A stretch of DNA of 43,090 nucleotides from Micromonospora sp. BL4. Lineage in GTDB: Bacteria > Actinomycetota > Actinomycetes > Mycobacteriales > Micromonosporaceae. Below are positions 40,048 to 43,090 of this stretch, in pieces. How positions within the stretch are numbered: the first letter of the stretch is position 1; each line of letters opens with the position of its first letter. The notes beneath the pieces are model-generated. The model searched no databases. It was not told the origin of the DNA and worked only from the letters and a program-made list of their open reading frames with translations. Location of the stretch: the NCBI RefSeq assembly GCF_003667505.1, contig NZ_RCVJ01000174.1, positions 1 through 43,090 of the forward strand. The letters are read 5' to 3'. The position numbers and the translations under genes were made by a program.

Positions 40048-41847
40048 TCAGCCCCGGTAGATATCGGCGATCTCCGCCGCGTACGTCTTGTGGACAACCT
40101 GCCGCTTGACCTTGAGCGACGGGGTCAGCTCGCCGGTGGCCTCGGCGAAGTCGCGGGGCAGGACGCGGAACACCTTGATCGCCTCGGCCTTGGAGACGGC
40201 CCGGTTCGCGCTGTCGATCGCGGACTGGATCTCCGAGCGCAGGCCCTCGTGCTCGCGCAGCTCCTCGACCCGGGTGTCGGCGGGCAGCCCGGCCGACTCC
40301 AACCAGGCGGGCAACGCCTCCTCGTCGATGGTGACCAGGGCCGCGATGAACGGCTGCCGGTCGCCGACCACGACGCACTGGCTGATCAGGGGGTGGGCGC
40401 GGACCTGGTCCTCCAGCACCGCCGGGGCGACGTTCTTGCCGCCCGCGGTCACGATCAGCTCCTTCTTCCGGCCGGTGATGCTGAGGTAGCCGTCGGTGTC
40501 GAGCTGGCCCAGGTCGCCGGTGCGGAACCAGCCGTCGGCGGTGAGCGCCTCGGCGGTCGCCGCCTCGTTGTGCCAGTAGCCCTGGAAGATCAGGTCGCCG
40601 GAGATCAGGATCTCGCCGTCGTCGTCGATCCGGATGGTCACGCCGGGCAGCGGCCGGCCGACGGTGCCGATCCGGGTGCCGGTGGGCAGGTTCGCCGCCG
40701 CGGCGGGCGAGGTCTCGGTCAGCCCGTAGCCTTCGAGGACCGTCACGCCGATGCCGCGGAAGAAGTGGCCGAGTCGGGCGCCGAGCGGCGCGCCGCCGGA
40801 GATGGCGTCCCGGCACCGGCCGCCGAGCGCGGCACGCAGCTTGCCGTAGACCAGCCGGTCGAAGACCGCGTGCTGGGCGCGCAGGGCCAGGCCGGGCCCG
40901 CGGGAGGTCTCCAGCGCCTCGCTGTACGCGATGGCGACCTGCTCGGCGCGCGCGAAGATACCGCCCTTGCCGTCGGCCTCGGCCTTCTGCTTGGCCGCGT
41001 TGTAGACCTTCTCGAACACCCGGGGGACGGACAGCACGAAGGTCGGCCGGAACTCCTGCAGCTCGGCGACCAGGTTCCTGGTGTCGGCGCTGTGCGCCAT
41101 GGTGGCGCGGGCCTGCACCACGCCGATCTGGATCAGCCGGGCGAAGGCGTGCGCCAGCGGCAGGAAGAGCAGGGTGGAAGCGCCGGGGTGGAACAGGTTG
41201 GGCAGCACCGGCACCGCGTTGGCGATGTCGGCGTACATGTTGCGGTGGGTGAGCACGCAGCCCTTGGGTCGGCCGGTGGTGCCGCTGGTGTAGATGATCG
41301 TGGCCAGGTCGTCGGCGCGGGCCGCCTTGCGGCGCTGCTCCACCTCGGCCACGTCGACCGCGACGCCGGCCGTGACCAGCTCGTCGACCCCGCCGCGGTC
41401 GAACTGCCAGACGCGCTCCAGCTCGGGCAGCCGGTCCCGGACGTCGGCGATCAGGCCGGCGTGCGCGTCGGTCTCCACCACCACGGCGACCGCGCCGGAG
41501 TCGGCGAGGATCCAGGCGGCCTGCTCGGAACTGGAGGTCTCGTAGATCGGTACGGTGACCGCTCCGGCCGCCCAGATGGCGTAGTCCAGCAGCGTCCACT
41601 CGTAGCGGGTGCGGCTCATCAGCGCGACCCGGACGCCCGGCTGGATGCCGGCGGCGATCAGCCCGCGGGCCACCGCCACCACCTCGTCACGGAACTGCCG
41701 GCAGGTCACGTCCGTCCAGGTCGTGCCGTCGGTACGGCGGACGAACTGCACGGCGTCCGGCGCGACCTCGGCGTTGTCCCAGACCGGATCGGTGAGGTTG
41801 GCCGCGTCGCCAACGGTGACGATCGGCGGAACGGAGAACTCGCGCAC
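40048..41847 (-). CDS. Long-chain fatty-acid-CoA ligase (FadD15-like)
   Basis: The 599-residue ATP-dependent ligase activates fatty acids as acyl-AMP and then acyl-CoA. It has the AMP-binding P-loop IIYTSGTTGRPKGCVLTHRN, the linker motif GYGLTETSP, WFRTGDLGQLDTDGYLSITGRKKELIVTAGGKNVAP and the C-terminal lysine region LKVKRQVVHKTY. Length and N-terminus (REFSVPPIVTVGDAANLTDPVWDNA) fit the FadD15 (Rv2187) type. The GTG at 41847 follows GAAGGAG. It is the first gene of an operon with a histidine kinase and response regulator. It is divergent from the SRPBCC gene. Confidence 0.93.
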   Translation of the reverse strand: MREFSVPPIVTVGDAANLTDPVWDNAEVAPDAVQFVRRTDGTTWTDVTCRQFRDEVVAVARGLIAAGIQPGVRVALMSRTRYEWTLLDYAIWAAGAVTVPIYETSSSEQAAWILADSGAVAVVVETDAHAGLIADVRDRLPELERVWQFDRGGVDELVTAGVAVDVAEVEQRRKAARADDLATIIYTSGTTGRPKGCVLTHRNMYADIANAVPVLPNLFHPGASTLLFLPLAHAFARLIQIGVVQARATMAHSADTRNLVAELQEFRPTFVLSVPRVFEKVYNAAKQKAEADGKGGIFARAEQVAIAYSEALETSRGPGLALRAQHAVFDRLVYGKLRAALGGRCRDAISGGAPLGARLGHFFRGIGVTVLEGYGLTETSPAAAANLPTGTRIGTVGRPLPGVTIRIDDDGEILISGDLIFQGYWHNEAATAEALTADGWFRTGDLGQLDTDGYLSITGRKKELIVTAGGKNVAPAVLEDQVRAHPLISQCVVVGDRQPFIAALVTIDEEALPAWLESAGLPADTRVEELREHEGLRSEIQSAIDSANRAVSKAEAIKVFRVLPRDFAEATGELTPSLKVKRQVVHKTYAAEIADIYRG

Positions 41848-42064
41848 CTGCACTCCTTCGTGCTTCCACTGGTCGGGTCGGCCGCCGTGGGCGTCGGCTC
41901 TGTCGAAACCTACCGGGCGGTCGGGTCGCGTGGAGTAGGCAGGATGGTCGGTCGGGCATCTGGTGGTCGGTCCACGGCGCGCCGTCGGGTGTCGAGCCCG
42001 CGTCGCCCCGCGCGGTGAGGGGCGGCGTGGCGCGCTGGCGGTGCCCGCCGGGTAGCCTCCCCCC

Positions 42065-42520
42065 ATGGCGGACTCCTCCACCCAGTCGATCATCATCGGC
42101 GCGTCACCGGACCGGGTGACGGCGGTCATCTGCGACTTCGCGCGCTACCCGGAGTGGACCGAGGCGGTGCGCCGGGCCGAGGTCATCGAGGAGTACGAGG
42201 ACGGCTACGCCAGCCAGGTGCGGTTCACCATCGACGCCGGGGTGATGGCCGACGAGTACGTGCTCGCCTACGAGTACGCCGAGGACCTGTCCCGGATCGA
42301 GTGGCACCTGGTGGCGCCCTCGAAGATGCAGAAGAGCCAGCGCGGTTCGTACGACCTGGTGGGCAACCCGGACGGCGGCACCACGGTGACCTACACCCTG
42401 GAGGTCGAACTCTCCGTGGGCATGCTCGGCATGTTTCGGCGCAAGGCCGAGAAGATGATCATGGACACCGCGTTGAAGCAGCTCAAGCACCGGGTAGAAG
42501 CACCCGGTGCGGCGCAGTGA
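42065..42520 (+). CDS. SRPBCC (polyketide cyclase/START-like) family protein
   Basis: The 151-residue protein is a single START-like domain (SIIIGASPDRVTAVICDFARYPEWTEAVRRAEV, YDLVGNPDGGTTVTYTLEVE). It resembles mycobacterial TB16.3 (Rv2185c), which also lies beside the fadD15 gene. The fold binds hydrophobic ligands in a cavity; the ligand is unknown. TAGCCT at 42053-42058 sits 6 bases before ATG 42065 and no Shine-Dalgarno is present, so the message may be leaderless. Partnership with the divergent acyl-CoA ligase is suggested by conserved order. Confidence 0.9.
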   Translation: MADSSTQSIIIGASPDRVTAVICDFARYPEWTEAVRRAEVIEEYEDGYASQVRFTIDAGVMADEYVLAYEYAEDLSRIEWHLVAPSKMQKSQRGSYDLVGNPDGGTTVTYTLEVELSVGMLGMFRRKAEKMIMDTALKQLKHRVEAPGAAQ

Positions 42521-42551
42521 CGCGGACGGCGGCACGGTAGAGGAGCCGACC

Positions 42552-43090
42552 ATGGGCGGAACGGATCCGGGTTCGGCCCGGGAAGAGGCGGAGCGGCTGG
42601 TCGCCACCCTGCTCGCGGGGGCGCGGCTGGCCTCCGCCGGCTCGGCGGGCGGCGCCTGGAGCCCGCTGGGCGGGATGCTGGCCGGTGTCCTCGGTCACAG
42701 TGCCGCCCCCGGTGGTCAGTCCGGCGCCGGTGGCGGTTTCGCCACCGGATCCGCCGAATGCTGCGTCTGTCCGGTCTGTCGGGGCATCGCCGCGTTGCGC
42801 GACCCGAGTCCCGAATTCGCCGAACGACTGGCCACCGGCGCCGGTGACCTCGCGGCGGGCGTGGCCAGCCTGCTCCGGGCGTTCGCCCCGGCGGAGCCGC
42901 CCGCGACCAGCCCGCCGGGGCCACCCAGCCAGCCCCGGGACGCGCCCGCCCCGGCCACCGGCGCCGACGGCCCGGAGCCCGCGCCAGCCGACCCGTCCAC
43001 CGGGTCCGGTGACGACCACGTGTGGCGCGATGCCACCCGTACCGGGCATGATTCTCAGCCGGCGCCGGAGCGGGACGTCTGGTCGGTCGC
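42552..43090 (+). CDS. Hypothetical protein with CCxCPxC motif (partial, C-terminus outside window)
   Basis: The frame starts at ATG 42552 with AGGAG nine bases upstream and runs open to the right edge, about 179 residues. It has an Ala/Gly-rich helical N-terminus (REEAERLVATLLAGARLAS), the cluster AECCVCPVCRGIAALRDPSPEFAERLA, a further helix, and then a Pro/Ala/Asp-rich disordered tail. The Cys cluster may bind Zn. Similar small proteins are found next to SRPBCC genes in actinobacteria, with no known function. It follows the SRPBCC gene by 31 bases and probably shares its transcript. Confidence 0.72.
   Translation, partial: MGGTDPGSAREEAERLVATLLAGARLASAGSAGGAWSPLGGMLAGVLGHSAAPGGQSGAGGGFATGSAECCVCPVCRGIAALRDPSPEFAERLATGAGDLAAGVASLLRAFAPAEPPATSPPGPPSQPRDAPAPATGADGPEPAPADPSTGSGDDHVWRDATRTGHDSQPAPERDVWSV

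Noticed and set aside
38342..41599. 1085-codon frame suggesting a giant fused sensor kinase
   Set aside because: Its N-terminal half is an out-of-frame reading of the acyl-CoA ligase gene; the kinase starts near 40033.

Overview
The window is a very GC-rich actinobacterial chromosome segment with frequent GTG starts, 4-nt GTGA/ATGA gene overlaps, G+C hairpin terminators without T-tracts, an actinobacterial cytochrome bcc-aa3 branch and phosphatidylinositol-mannoside synthesis. Gene content and the start-linked GTGAGCGCGAGG-type repeats suggest Micromonosporaceae (Micromonospora-like). This assignment is inference; no rRNA or other marker gene is present. I found no CRISPR array, tRNA, rRNA, insertion sequence or prophage. 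Most of the region reads as conserved core chromosome.

Layout. 1-2.7 kb: start of a large disordered Pro/Arg-rich protein (cut by the window edge) and an XRE-cupin regulator with operator-like inverted repeats. 2.8-10 kb: DUF3043 membrane protein, MurA-family enzyme, quinolinate synthase, glycerate kinase, A-type Fe-S carrier, adenosine-kinase-like PfkB kinase and an inositol-monophosphatase-family enzyme. 10.1-11.7 kb: a cysteine desulfurase/TusA pair preceded by a tandem repeat that carries start codons. 11.8-21 kb: the respiratory block ctaC-ctaF, a small Cys protein, trpD, a degenerate receiver protein, a CtaG-type assembly factor and the ctaE-qcrC-qcrA-qcrB operon. ctaD is not between ctaC and ctaF.

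21-29 kb: secreted DUF4142 protein, stand-alone Lrp/AsnC ligand domain, sugar nucleotidyltransferase, Nudix hydrolase, a short RelA/SpoT homologue, a DEDDh exonuclease-UvrC-like fusion and a NYN (YacP-like) protein. 29-34.7 kb: DinB-like protein, a PH-like membrane protein, small Cys protein, small coupled ORF, M48 protease, PimB'-like mannosyltransferase, and an acyltransferase with a TetR repressor that has two clear palindromic operators. 34.7-43 kb: an AT-rich inverted repeat, a GGDEF-EAL protein coupled to a DUF574 methyltransferase, a long-chain acyl-CoA ligase-histidine kinase-NarL regulator operon, a SRPBCC protein and a partial Cys-motif protein.

The gene set and order strongly recall the Mycobacterium tuberculosis Rv2182c-Rv2206 neighbourhood (PlsC, TB16.3-like SRPBCC, FadD15, PimB', exonuclease-UvrC fusion, TrpD, CtaE-QcrCAB, CtaF-CtaC, AdoK, HesB, glycerate kinase, DUF3043). 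The window therefore looks like an old actinobacterial core block for respiration and envelope lipids, with lineage-specific regulators and sulfur-transfer genes inserted. I did not find a clearly new multi-gene system. The best leads are regulatory sequences and atypical regulator proteins, listed in the findings.
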